Origin: Candidatus Hydrogenedentota bacterium
GTDB lineage: Bacteria; Hydrogenedentota; Hydrogenedentia; Hydrogenedentales; CAITNO01
Reading direction: 5' to 3'
Length of the DNA: 64,000 nucleotides
NCBI GenBank assembly: GCA_903893795.1
Contig: CAITNO010000035.1
Coordinates: 1 to 64,000, forward strand
Position 1 is the stretch's first letter; the number at the start of each line of letters is the position of its first letter. Shown in pieces: positions 1 to 9,315 of the stretch. The notes under the pieces are model-generated. The model had not been told where the DNA came from, searched no databases, and was given only the letters and a program-made list of their open reading frames with translations. The translations under genes were made by a program, and so were the position numbers.

Positions 1-145
1 CAGTGCGCGTTGCTTCAAGTGCCCCGGTCAAGCGCGTATTACACGCCGAATACCACCGAATCCGCCGGGAACCCGGCGCTGATGCGCCTCATCGACGAGC
101 AGTACATGAGTGAGTCGTTCTACGGCTCGCCGCGCATGACGACGA
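1..145 (+). pseudogene. IS3-family transposase OrfB fragment
   Basis: The reading frame entering at the window edge (Q-C-A-L-L-Q-V-P-R-S-S-A-Y-Y) and continuing through LMRLIDEQYMSESFYGSPRMT is the typical N-terminal part of IS3-group OrfB transposases, just before the integrase catalytic core. About 45 residues are visible. At roughly position 145 the homology stops and the DNA continues as the 3' end of a different, IS630-type transposase, so the DDE core is lost and the gene is dead. The 5' part may lie outside the window. The IS3 assignment rests on remembered family motifs. Confidence 0.75.
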
Positions 146-453
146 GGAAACAAGACAGCTTGTCGAATCGGTCCCGGCACGGTTACTGCCCCTGCCCCCG
201 TACAGCCCCGACCTCAACCCCATCGTGAAGATGTGGAGCAAGGTGAAGGCGTTCCTGCGCGACGCTGCGTATTCCGACGATTCCGCCCTCTTGTTCCGAA
301 GGAAGGCGCCCGGTCTTTCCGAAGGAAAGCGACGCCAAGGCGCGCACTCAAGGTGAACTCTACGATGCCATTGCTGCGGCTTTGGAAACGGTCACACAAC
401 AAGACGCCGAAGGCTGGATTTCGTCGTGCGATCATGCCGCATCTCAACATTAA
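146..453 (+). pseudogene. IS630-family transposase 3' remnant
   Basis: In the frame shifted relative to the IS3 piece the DNA encodes LPPYSPDLNPIVKMWSKVK, the C-terminal DDE block of IS630-type transposases. After an interruption it continues in a frame giving ARTQGELYDAIAAALETV and ends at a TAA at 451-453. The break lies near 290-345, where a short sequence containing ttccgaaggaa is duplicated about 25 bases apart; this duplication shifts the frame. Only the last quarter of a transposase is present and it cannot be functional. Confidence 0.8.
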
Positions 454-518
454 AGTGCTCTAGCGTTGCCTGCGTATGCCTGTCACCCTGGTTGCCATCG
501 GGACCCGCTGGGCAAACC

Positions 519-2825
519 CTATCGTTTCAAGGTCATGTTTCTGTTCATGTTGACCGGACCGTCAAGAAGGAATGTTGACGGAAAGGTGCTCTTGACAGCG
601 GTCGGGGAACCGTCAATTTGGCTGGCGGCCCGAAGCGCGGGAGCAAACCACAAGCCACTCTGCTCCAACTTTTTTGCCTCGTCACCTGCGGCGCGGAGAC
701 CATTGGCAGACACCAAAGCGTCAAGAAAGGGAGCGAGTACTACGCCCAAGTTTCTGTTGGCATTTGCAGCGGAAAGGAAGGCCTCTTGCGCAGCCGCTGG
801 CTTCCCATCTTTAAGCAATGCTATGCCCAGGGCCATGTGCAACAGCCCGTAGTTGGGGTGCTGGTCTATGAGTTCTTGCGCCACCGCCGCGGCAAGATGG
901 CCGTGGCCGCGGCAGACCAAATCCAGAATTGGTGCGATACAACAGAATCGGGCACTGCCGGGAAACCGCTCATCTAACGGCCAGTGGTCCACCGATTCGC
1001 GTAACGCCTGGGACAAGCGCTGCCGTTCTGCTTTGCCACACCCCCTAAACCCCAATTCATTTAGTACGGATTCATAATCTATCGACGGCGGCAGTTCGCC
1101 GCCAAATGTATGTACACGGGGTTCAATCTGCTGCACCGGCAACCCAATGCCGTGCACATCGCCCCCATTTTTTTCGACCATGCAGACAATTACTCCATTC
1201 TGACCGGGGAACACCTTCAAAGAGGGCTTGCAACCACGCTCCAGCAGCGCCTGCGAAAGCTGGGTTGCACAATCAAAACGCATCTCTGTAATGACCTTCA
1301 AATAGAATGGCTGAACAACAATCCACACTCGCTTCTGCACACCTTCCTTGTCCGTTCCGGGAGCGGCCTGCAGAATCCGGGCACTGTCGTCGCATGCTGC
1401 CTGAAATGTCTCCACCAATCGGACAGGCCAGTCCGGCGCCAGGTAAAACGCCAGTTCCCTGTCGGGATACAAAGGTTCAATGTCGATGATCTCGTCATTT
1501 CTTGAGGCATTTTCCCGGATGTATGAGGCGGCACCTTTCCAATTTGCCCGAGTCACCTCGGGAAGAAAGACGAGCAACTGAACCGCATACAATCCAATTA
1601 TTCCAAGAACGGCGATGCGCCGAAAGAATGCACCGGAGAATGACATCAGCGCTATGCCGACGATGGCGTACAACGCCGTCTGGTTATACATGAAATATGA
1701 GCTAAAAATAACGGTGTTCAGTGACAGGCCGAAAAGTATCGTTACAAGCCCGGGAATGAAAAGCACCATTAAAAGCAGCGTCATATCCTCTATATCGCGT
1801 TGCCCGGGTTGAGCAGAAACAATTGCCTTGAGCTGTTGCCGGCAATTCCGGATTATTCTCGCGAAGGCCCATGCGGACGCCCCGGTGAAAACCGCCAGAA
1901 GCACCCAGCCAAGCACAGTTGAAAGTGGAACCAAGGATGGAAACATGGCGGCGGTTGGGGCATGCGGTTTCCAAGCCGGATGTATTTCCATGTGGAATGG
2001 AACTATGTCTCCGCCAAGTATAAAGATAAAGTACTGCAAGGGCGGAAGTTTGAACGCGATGTAATTGTTGCCGGATGCCATGCGGAGCACCGACACGACC
2101 GACGGGACCATGAGCACCAATTGAACTGTGGTCCACGCCGCCACGCGGCGGAACCTGCGCAGGCAAAACACCAGGAGAAACAATCCCTCCGTGAGGATCA
2201 AGAAAACTGTCAGGAGGTGTGTCCATACCAGAAGGGCATTGGTGACGAGATTTATGGCCCACCACAGCACCCGACCCTCGCGGTAACCCCGAAGAAAGGT
2301 CGAGATCGAGATGACAACCAGCGGCGTGATGAGTTCGTAGGGGCGGAGTTCTTGGGCGTACCAGATATGCTGAGGAGACAATGCAAGACAAAGAGCTGCC
2401 AGCAATGCGGCTTTTCTTCCGCTGAGATAACGGACAAAACCATACAACAGGGGCACTGCCGAGACCGCAAAAGCCACGGGGAGAAGGCGCAGCGCTTCGG
2501 CGTTCATTCCTACTACCCTTGCAGCACAGTACTGGAAGGCATAGTACAGCGGCGCTGCCCCATGCTCAGGAAAAACCGCACGCAAAAAGCTAAGGTGAGA
2601 CTGGAGGCTGGGTGCGTTGAGATATCCGAACGCCACAAAATCGTCCCACCAGAGCGACTGATCGTTTAGCCTATAAAGACGCAGCATAAACGCCAAGAAT
2701 ACAACTGCCGCCAGTGCCACCCCGTGGAAACGGCCAAGTAGACCTGTTGCTTCCTCCGAAACAACCTCAATTGATTGTGTCGTGTACTTTGGGCATTGCG
2801 ATTTGGCGTTGTTGATTATATCCAC
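519..2825 (-). CDS. Membrane glycosyltransferase, GT39/PMT_2-like, with TPR-like tail (long paralog 1)
   Basis: Probable polyprenyl-phosphate-sugar-dependent glycosyltransferase of the inner membrane. From the GTG at 2825 the protein has 768 residues. A first membrane segment around residues 35-50 is followed by LRLYRLNDQSLWWDD; the acidic pair D61-D62 sits where this superfamily keeps its catalytic acidic residues in the first periplasmic loop. Many further membrane segments follow (to about residue 430), then a soluble domain, and near the C-terminus a helical repeat part (HPNYGLLHMALGIALL) that looks TPR-like. The frame is open to an ATG at 2990, but the longer start would overlap the divergent gene's leader; the GTG at 2825, with AGGA about 10 bases before it, gives a length matching the two paralogs at 6380-8695 and 13349-15625. 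Acceptor and sugar donor cannot be told from sequence. Confidence 0.85.
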   Translation of the reverse strand: MDIINNAKSQCPKYTTQSIEVVSEEATGLLGRFHGVALAAVVFLAFMLRLYRLNDQSLWWDDFVAFGYLNAPSLQSHLSFLRAVFPEHGAAPLYYAFQYCAARVVGMNAEALRLLPVAFAVSAVPLLYGFVRYLSGRKAALLAALCLALSPQHIWYAQELRPYELITPLVVISISTFLRGYREGRVLWWAINLVTNALLVWTHLLTVFLILTEGLFLLVFCLRRFRRVAAWTTVQLVLMVPSVVSVLRMASGNNYIAFKLPPLQYFIFILGGDIVPFHMEIHPAWKPHAPTAAMFPSLVPLSTVLGWVLLAVFTGASAWAFARIIRNCRQQLKAIVSAQPGQRDIEDMTLLLMVLFIPGLVTILFGLSLNTVIFSSYFMYNQTALYAIVGIALMSFSGAFFRRIAVLGIIGLYAVQLLVFLPEVTRANWKGAASYIRENASRNDEIIDIEPLYPDRELAFYLAPDWPVRLVETFQAACDDSARILQAAPGTDKEGVQKRVWIVVQPFYLKVITEMRFDCATQLSQALLERGCKPSLKVFPGQNGVIVCMVEKNGGDVHGIGLPVQQIEPRVHTFGGELPPSIDYESVLNELGFRGCGKAERQRLSQALRESVDHWPLDERFPGSARFCCIAPILDLVCRGHGHLAAAVAQELIDQHPNYGLLHMALGIALLKDGKPAAAQEAFLSAANANRNLGVVLAPFLDALVSANGLRAAGDEAKKLEQSGLWFAPALRAASQIDGSPTAVKSTFPSTFLLDGPVNMNRNMTLKR

Positions 2826-3017
2826 AAAGGGGGTGTTCCTGTTCAACCCCGCAATACTACCATAACAATTCTTATTCTTAGAAGTGCGGTGAGCGCGCCT
2901 AGCCGCTTGCACGTGCGTCGGGGGGGAGGGTACAATCCTTTCCGGGAGTGGCGCTATCATTGGGCGGGTTGTCTTTGGACTGGACTTCATCTTATGTTGT
3001 GGGCACGGTGGTTTAGC

Positions 3018-4667
3018 ATGAATACAATTCGGGCGACAGCCCGTACGAGCAGCACCGAATCACATGGGGTGGGGGTGAAGGCATACGGGGTTCCAGTCGG
3101 TCTCCCTTCCAGATTGTTCGATGATACCGGCCCTGTTTGGGTGCTGGCCCTTCTCAATCTAATCCTGCACCTTGCCGTTGCGTCGCGCTACGAGTTTTAC
3201 ATAGATGAGTTATACGGGATAGTGTCGTCGCAGCACTCACTGGCATGTTGTGTTGAAATATTTCCATTGCAGCTCTGGTTGACTCGGGTTTCAACCTTGA
3301 CACTGGGAAGCAGCCTCCTTGCCGTTCGTTTTCTTCCCGCTGTCGCCGGTTCGGCCAACATACTTGTCACAGGTTTGTTCGCCAGAGAATTGGGAGGCGG
3401 GCGTTATGCCATTTCTCTTGCAGGCCTTGGCGTGTTCGTCGCGCCTATGCTGTCATTTGTCGCCGGTTCGGCCTATGCTTGGTCTTACGAAGGTCTGTTA
3501 TGGACACTTCCGGCATTGCTTGTTGCACGACTGCTGAGAACAGCAAACCGGCGCCTCTGGTGTCTTGCAGGCATGGCATGGGGAGTCGCCCTTCTGAACA
3601 AGCCCACAGCTCTTCTGCTGATACTGGGAGTTGGATTTGGGTTGTTGGTGACAAGTGCCCGGGCTGAGCTGTGCCGAAAAGGATATTGGGCAGCGCTCGC
3701 GTTGGCGTTTATGTCTTCCTCCCCGGTTTGGGTCTGGCAGGCGGTTCACGGATGGCCTATCTTTGGTGCCATAGCCACAATGACCAGCGATGAGTACGCG
3801 GGGTCGGGGTCTTGGCTGGCATACTATTCCAGAAGCGCCATGCTGCTGGCCCAACCGGCTTTGCTTGGTCCTTTGAATTTCAGTCTGGTGATTGTAGGGT
3901 TGTTCTATGGCCTCGTGTTCCGCAGGGAAACCTCAGTCCAGGTCATTCTCTGGGCGTGCGTGGCCGCCGCTTCGGCGTTTGTGGCCATTTCGGGCCACCC
4001 AAGCTACATGCTCCCGCTGCATGGGATGATATTGACCTGTGGTTGTGTGGCCGCCTCCAAGATCACCGAGAAGAGAAGATTTCGCTGGTTGCGCCCGGTT
4101 CTGGCCGGCGGGCTGGCGCTGCAGGGATTGGTTCTTGCCCCCCTTTGTGTGTCAATCCTGCCCAAGGGCGTGTTGGAAAACTATTCCCGTTTTGTTTGCC
4201 GGGGCATGCTTGCGCCACTGACTTCGACAGCATCTATCCTGATGGGTGTTGATGCCCCCGATTATGAAATATGGGCAGGAAAGCTTCACCGAGCTTACCA
4301 GACACTGCCAGTCGGCGAAAGTCGCTCTTGCTGTATCATCATCGGATATGCACCTTTTGCGGTCGCCGCCGAGTATTACGACGGGCAGCATCACTATGGT
4401 CTGCCCAAGGTCTTCAGTCCCCACTTGAACTATGCCCTTTGGGGTCCGCCCGACGAGAACACCGAACGGGTGATAACCCTGTTCTTTGACCGAAGAGAAC
4501 TCAAGATCTGGTTTGAGAGAGTGGAGCAGGTCGGTGATACGGATGAAGGTATCTACATATGCAGATTTCCAAAGTTTAGTTACCAACGGATTTGGCAGGA
4601 AATGTGCGATAAGGATCCAGCTTTCCGCTGGAAAGTGGAACGGGGCCCATGGACGAAAGAGTCATGA
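3018..4667 (+). CDS. Membrane glycosyltransferase, GT39/PMT_2-like (short paralog 1)
   Basis: A 549-residue polytopic protein. After a membrane segment (about residues 40-56) comes YEFYIDELYG; the D63-E64 pair is the expected acidic dyad of the ArnT/PMT-like superfamily. About ten more hydrophobic segments follow, then a soluble C-terminal part with LPKVFSPHLNY and WGPPDE, typical of this subfamily. The usual GYVDxPPL motif after the dyad is replaced by a CCVEIFPLQLW-type sequence shared with the next gene. The frame is open upstream to 2775, overlapping the divergent gene; the ATG at 3018 was chosen because the conserved family sequence begins soon after it. The downstream paralog starts inside this gene's stop codon (ATGA), so the two are probably co-translated. 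Sugar and acceptor are unknown. Confidence 0.85.
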   Translation: MNTIRATARTSSTESHGVGVKAYGVPVGLPSRLFDDTGPVWVLALLNLILHLAVASRYEFYIDELYGIVSSQHSLACCVEIFPLQLWLTRVSTLTLGSSLLAVRFLPAVAGSANILVTGLFARELGGGRYAISLAGLGVFVAPMLSFVAGSAYAWSYEGLLWTLPALLVARLLRTANRRLWCLAGMAWGVALLNKPTALLLILGVGFGLLVTSARAELCRKGYWAALALAFMSSSPVWVWQAVHGWPIFGAIATMTSDEYAGSGSWLAYYSRSAMLLAQPALLGPLNFSLVIVGLFYGLVFRRETSVQVILWACVAAASAFVAISGHPSYMLPLHGMILTCGCVAASKITEKRRFRWLRPVLAGGLALQGLVLAPLCVSILPKGVLENYSRFVCRGMLAPLTSTASILMGVDAPDYEIWAGKLHRAYQTLPVGESRSCCIIIGYAPFAVAAEYYDGQHHYGLPKVFSPHLNYALWGPPDENTERVITLFFDRRELKIWFERVEQVGDTDEGIYICRFPKFSYQRIWQEMCDKDPAFRWKVERGPWTKES

Positions 4668-6325
4668 CCGCCAGTCCACAGTCAAGCCTCCCCGTCAGCC
4701 ACGGAGCCAAAGATGATGCATGCCCGCCGTCCCCTCCATTTTGCAAGGCCCGGAGCGCCGCGGTCGGCGGGGCCACAGGCCCTAAATACGAATTCTGGCG
4801 CGACACTTCGTTCCTGTGGGTGCTGGCATTATTCAGCCTGCTTCTGCACCTCGCCACCGCGTCAGGTTACGATTTCTTTGAGGATGAGCTCTATGTGCTG
4901 GCATCGGCCAAACATTCCCTGACGTGCTGTGCCGAGATTTTTACGCTCCAATTGTGGATCACGTGGCTTTCGGCGGCCGTGCTCGGCACCAGCAGACTTG
5001 CCGTTCGTTTTCTGCCCGCCGTTGCCGGGTCGGCCAACATTATAGTCGCGGGACTGTTTGCGCGGGAGTTGGGGGGCAGGCGTTTCGCGGTCTGCCTCAC
5101 GGGACTTGGCGTGTTCACCGCTCCCTTGCTCCTGTTTGCCGCCGCCATGGCCGGCACCTTCTCCTATGAGTGCCTACTGTGGACGTGCTCGGGATTGCTG
5201 GTCGTGCGGACGTTGCGCACCGGCAACGGCCGCTTGTGGTGGCTGGTGGGCCTGGCATGGGGAGTTGCCTTTCTGGCCAAACCCCCGGCAGTGCTGTTCA
5301 TGCTTGCGCTGGGGCTTGGGCTTCTATTGTCGCCCAACCGGGGGGAGCTTCTCCGAAAAGGCTATTGGTCGGCGCTTGCGGTGGCCCTGTTGCTGTCCTA
5401 CCCCATACTTGCATGGCAGGCGCTTCATGGCTGGCCTATTCTTGCCCTGGCCACGCGTGTGGACGAGTACGCCGAGGCGGGATTCTGGATGGCCTACTAT
5501 TCCAGAAGTAAAATGGTGCTGGCCCAGCCTGCCTTTATTGGGCCTTTGAACTTTGCTCTGGCGGGTCTTGGCGTGTTCTTCGGCCTTGGGTGCGGCAGGA
5601 AAACCAAGCACTGGCCAGTTCTGTGGGCATGCATCTTCGCAGGCTTGGCCTTTGTCGTCACTTCGGGGCATCCGACCTATATGAATCCGGTGTATTCCAT
5701 GCTGATCGCTTTCGGATGTCTGGCCGCAGCCCGGCTCACAACAGGCACAGGAACGCGCTGGTTGCGCCCGGTGCTCGTGTCCGGCTTGATGCTGCAGGGA
5801 ATGGTGATTATTCCCCTGTGTGTGCCCGTCCTGCCGCAGCATATCCTGGAGAACTACTCCCGTCTCGTTTGCCGCGGCATTCTCGCTCCGCTAAGCTCCA
5901 CGGTCACGATCCTGGGGGGGGGCGGTGAGAGCAAGGCCTGGGCAGCCAAACTCCACAGGATCTGCGGGGCACTCCCGCCGCAGGAAAGGGATAACTGTCG
6001 CATTATCCTGGGCTACGCGCCCACCGCCGCCGTCGCGGAACTCGGCGGCGCCCATTATCCTTTGCCCAAGGTCTACAGCCCCCATCTGAATTATGCCTTT
6101 TGGGGACCGCCCGACGAATCCACCGGTACGGTGATAGCTGCCTACTTTGGCCGCAAAGAGCTTGAGGGCTGGTTTGGGCGTGTGGAATACGCGGACAGAA
6201 TTGAAGACGTATGCATCTACGTGTGCAGATTTCCGAAGTGCGGCTACGAAAAGGTCTGGCGCGAGATGTGCGACAAGGACTGGAGTTACCGCTGGAGGCC
6301 CTACCCGGATTGTGAATCGGCCTAA
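4664..6325 (+). CDS. Membrane glycosyltransferase, GT39/PMT_2-like (short paralog 2)
   Basis: Tandem duplicate of the preceding gene, 553 residues from the ATG at 4664. That ATG overlaps the upstream TGA as ATGA, which suggests translational coupling; an alternative ATG at 4649 would add five residues. The N-terminal tail of about 45 residues is poorly conserved. The conserved part starts with LWVLALFSLLLHLA, then FFEDELYVLAS with the acidic dyad D74-E75, then CCAEIFTLQLWITW. Motifs LPKVYSPHLNYAFWGPPDES and EMCDKDWSYRW near the end match the sister genes. It is expected to transfer a sugar from a polyprenyl carrier on the periplasmic face; the substrate is unknown. It ends 54 bases before the convergent gene at 6380. 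Confidence 0.85.
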   Translation: MTASPQSSLPVSHGAKDDACPPSPPFCKARSAAVGGATGPKYEFWRDTSFLWVLALFSLLLHLATASGYDFFEDELYVLASAKHSLTCCAEIFTLQLWITWLSAAVLGTSRLAVRFLPAVAGSANIIVAGLFARELGGRRFAVCLTGLGVFTAPLLLFAAAMAGTFSYECLLWTCSGLLVVRTLRTGNGRLWWLVGLAWGVAFLAKPPAVLFMLALGLGLLLSPNRGELLRKGYWSALAVALLLSYPILAWQALHGWPILALATRVDEYAEAGFWMAYYSRSKMVLAQPAFIGPLNFALAGLGVFFGLGCGRKTKHWPVLWACIFAGLAFVVTSGHPTYMNPVYSMLIAFGCLAAARLTTGTGTRWLRPVLVSGLMLQGMVIIPLCVPVLPQHILENYSRLVCRGILAPLSSTVTILGGGGESKAWAAKLHRICGALPPQERDNCRIILGYAPTAAVAELGGAHYPLPKVYSPHLNYAFWGPPDESTGTVIAAYFGRKELEGWFGRVEYADRIEDVCIYVCRFPKCGYEKVWREMCDKDWSYRWRPYPDCESA

Positions 6326-6379
6326 GACGGTGTTCTATCTGTAAGCTTAACGCCGGATCGGCTTTTGGGTGGCATTCGG

Positions 6380-8695
6380 TCACAAGGCGGGGCGTTCGCT
6401 GCGCTCCGTTCCCGGCGTGTAACTGCTTAACACCGTCGCGGTCTTGCTAACCCTGTTTTCAAAGAATGGTGGGGATGTGGGGGCGGAGACGCTGACCCAA
6501 GATTTGTCGGAACAGAACAGGTCTGTGAATGCGGGACCAAATAAGAATCCATCCCGTTGCAGCTTTTCCGCTTCCCTGCACACGGCACCGGGTTCATCTG
6601 CGCGACCTGCCGCGTCTATGAAGGGGGCAAGCACAACGCCCAAGTTTGGGTCCAGTCTTCTCGCAGTGCCAAATGCCCCCAGGGCGGAAACTGTCTTTTC
6701 TTCTTTCAAGAGGGCCACGCCAAGCGCCATGTGCAGCAACGCATAGTTTTGGTGTTGGCCCACAAGATAACCGGCCAGCGCCTCCGCGAGGTCGCCATGC
6801 CCCCGGGCTGCCAGGTCAAACACCGGCCACAGCGAAAACAGTTTGGAGTTCCAGGGGAATCGTTCATCAACAGGCCAATGATCCACTGACTCGCGAAGTG
6901 CCGCCAACAATCGGGACCGTTGGCGTTGCTCACAACCCTGGAATCCCAGAAGGTCCAGCACCGCCTCATAATCAACTGGAAGCATCCGCGCGCCGAGGAA
7001 TATTTCCGGGTAAGGTCTTATCTGCCAGACCGGGGTGCCAATGCCATGCACACCACTTCCGTCTGGCTCCACCTTGCAGACGAGCAGTTCGAACTGTCCT
7101 GGAAACTCCTTGAAAGAGGGCCTTAGACCGCGCTCTTTGAGTGCCAGTCTCAAGGCATTCATGCAGTCGAAGCTGTCAGCAGTTATCCATCCCAGGTTGG
7201 CTGTCTGCACAATTATCCAAGCGTGCCCTCCTCCCGTTCCAGAGGCTGTCCCCTCGATTGACTTCAGGAAACGCGCACTGTCGTCACAGGCGGCCTGAAA
7301 AGTCCCCACCAGTCGGGGCCGTCTGTCTGCCGGCATATAGAATCCCAGTTCCCTGTCCGGAAGCCAGTGTTGCACGTGAATTATTTCGTCTCCGGGTGAA
7401 GCATTGTTCAGAATATAGGCCGCTGCCCCTTTCCAGTCCGTTCGGGTCACTTCGGGCAGAAACACAAGCAGTTGATAGGAGTAAAGCAACACCAGTGCAA
7501 CAACGGCACCGCGCCGCAACAAAGCGCCCGGAATAGCCATCAGGGCCGCTCCCACAAGCGCATACAAAGCTATTTGGCTGTACATGGCGTAGCTCGAAAA
7601 AACAACGACCCTGGTGCCGATTAGTGCCAGGGTGAGGCCGGGCACAAACAGCAGCAGAAGAAGGAAGGACCTGTTCTCAAGCTGGCAACACCCCGATTGT
7701 GGTGGATCGACAGCGTTGCGTCGCGTTTGCAGGCTTCGGTTAACGCAGATCATCCCCCATGTCGCTGCCCCAGCGAACAGTTCCAACAAGCCCAGGCTAA
7801 TCCACGGCCACAGGGGAATCAGCAGCGGAAATCTGGCGAAGGAGGCACCGTGGATTTTCCAACTCGGCATAAGGTCCTCATGAAAGCAGACGACGTCCCC
7901 TCCCAGCACAAAGTTGAGCACACGCCACGGCGGCATTTCGAGCAACGCAACGTAGTCACGCACGAACGGCATGCCCAGCACCAAGACTGCCGTTGGAACA
8001 AGAAGGAGCAACTGCACGGCGCTCCAAATGGCCACGCGCCGGAAACGGCGGAGCGAAAAGAACAGCAGAAACAATCCCTCCGTCAGGAGAAGGGTGACCA
8101 TCAGCAGGCTTGTCCAAATCAATAGGGTGTTGGTGATGAGATTGACAGCCCACCAGACCGGACTGCGTTTGCGATAGCCGAGCATAAAGGTCCATGCCGA
8201 AATGACCGCAAATGGCATGATCATTTCGTATGGACGGATCGCCTGAGAATACCAAATATGCTGGGGCGACAGCGCCAGGCACAATGCGGCCACCATCGCG
8301 GTTCTTCCGCCAAAAAGAAAACGGACAAAACCATACAACAAAGGCACTGCTGATACCGCACAAGCCAGAGGAAGAAGACGCAGGGTTTCAATATTCATCC
8401 CTGCCCATTTGGAATAGAAATACTGCAACACGTAATAGAGCGGCGCCACTTCATGTTCGGGAGCCAGTGCACGCATTATTCTTAGACCCGTTTGCAGGTC
8501 GGCCGCCTGCAGAAACGCAAATGTGAAGCAGTCGTCGTGCCAGAGGGACTGATCACTCAACCTGTACAGGCGCAACGCAAGCGCCAAGAGCACCACTGCC
8601 ACGAGCATCACCCCGCCGGCATGGCAAGAATACCCCTTCCGTTCGTCCGGAAGCGTTTCTTTCGGGCCCTGGCCGGTTTCAATGCCAAGCATCAC
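6380..8695 (-). CDS. Membrane glycosyltransferase, GT39/PMT_2-like, with TPR-like tail (long paralog 2)
   Basis: 771 residues from a GTG at 8695, or 770 from the ATG directly after it; a GGAGG lies about 8 bases upstream, which supports this start. A membrane segment at about residues 28-42 precedes LRLYRLSDQSLWHDD, with acidic residues D54-D55 at the catalytic position. LSPQHIWYSQAIRPYE is the conserved loop of this superfamily. After the membrane part (to about residue 420) there is a soluble domain and a TPR-like helical tail (HQNYALLHMALGVALLK). It is closely related to the genes at 519-2825 and 13349-15625; all three are on the minus strand. The last 20 or so residues, rich in Ser, Thr and charge, are not shared and may be a recent extension. 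Substrate unknown. Confidence 0.87.
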   Translation of the reverse strand: MMLGIETGQGPKETLPDERKGYSCHAGGVMLVAVVLLALALRLYRLSDQSLWHDDCFTFAFLQAADLQTGLRIMRALAPEHEVAPLYYVLQYFYSKWAGMNIETLRLLPLACAVSAVPLLYGFVRFLFGGRTAMVAALCLALSPQHIWYSQAIRPYEMIMPFAVISAWTFMLGYRKRSPVWWAVNLITNTLLIWTSLLMVTLLLTEGLFLLFFSLRRFRRVAIWSAVQLLLLVPTAVLVLGMPFVRDYVALLEMPPWRVLNFVLGGDVVCFHEDLMPSWKIHGASFARFPLLIPLWPWISLGLLELFAGAATWGMICVNRSLQTRRNAVDPPQSGCCQLENRSFLLLLLFVPGLTLALIGTRVVVFSSYAMYSQIALYALVGAALMAIPGALLRRGAVVALVLLYSYQLLVFLPEVTRTDWKGAAAYILNNASPGDEIIHVQHWLPDRELGFYMPADRRPRLVGTFQAACDDSARFLKSIEGTASGTGGGHAWIIVQTANLGWITADSFDCMNALRLALKERGLRPSFKEFPGQFELLVCKVEPDGSGVHGIGTPVWQIRPYPEIFLGARMLPVDYEAVLDLLGFQGCEQRQRSRLLAALRESVDHWPVDERFPWNSKLFSLWPVFDLAARGHGDLAEALAGYLVGQHQNYALLHMALGVALLKEEKTVSALGAFGTARRLDPNLGVVLAPFIDAAGRADEPGAVCREAEKLQRDGFLFGPAFTDLFCSDKSWVSVSAPTSPPFFENRVSKTATVLSSYTPGTERSERPAL

Positions 8696-9315
8696 GGGCT
8701 GCCTCCGCCATGCGCATCCTCAATGATCCCCCCTCTCTCTCGGGACTGGCTGCACAAAGGTGGCCGGGCTGCCGCTGACAATGGTCTGCACCACCGCTGA
8801 AAGTTCCTTCTGTGAAAGCAATTGGCAGGCCGTGCGGCATGAAGCATTGCATTAGGCAAATCCCGAAAAAGTAATGCCAAGGCGAGAGTCCTATTCCAGA
8901 TCGCGATTTTTCACCCATGCAGCTTATTCCAAACCGCCGACCCACTGTGGATTCTCTACGGCGCTGGCGGGGAGGTGCTTGCATGGTTTGCGCTTCAAAG
9001 AATCTTAGTCCAAGCCAATTGGGAATGCAAATACACCGTTCTCTGGAAAGAAGTGCGTTTGGGCCGCATACCGTGGAAAGCAGGGGGGCGCGTTTTCACA
9101 TTTTGTCTCAGTATAGGAATCGTTTTCAGTGTCCTATTCAAGAAGTGAGTGAAGGGATGCTGTACAAACATAGTGTAACTCAGGCCCAAGGCGCAGAATC
9201 ACGGAAGGACAGGTGTCCTTACAGTCGCCTACAGCGCAAATTCGGCCTGAAGCAAACGCGCGACTAAAACGGCCTTCCCAAATCTACGGACTGACCGCAT
9301 CGACCGTCTGGTCAA
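8696..9315. other. 620-bp intergenic region between minus-strand genes
   Basis: No gene is supported here. The short open frames in this stretch have no recognisable family motifs and overlap each other. It is the upstream region of the glycosyltransferase at 6380-8695 and the downstream region of the radical SAM gene at 9316. A small perfect palindrome, ggacaggtgtcc, lies near 9208. A weak minus-strand promoter-like pair (TTGGCA and CCTAAT, about 18 bases apart) lies near 8850-8880, but it is far from the start codon and is not claimed. Confidence 0.5.

Noticed and set aside
8696-9315. Short open frames of 60-116 codons in the intergenic region
   Set aside because: They overlap on both strands, have no ribosome sites and no family features.
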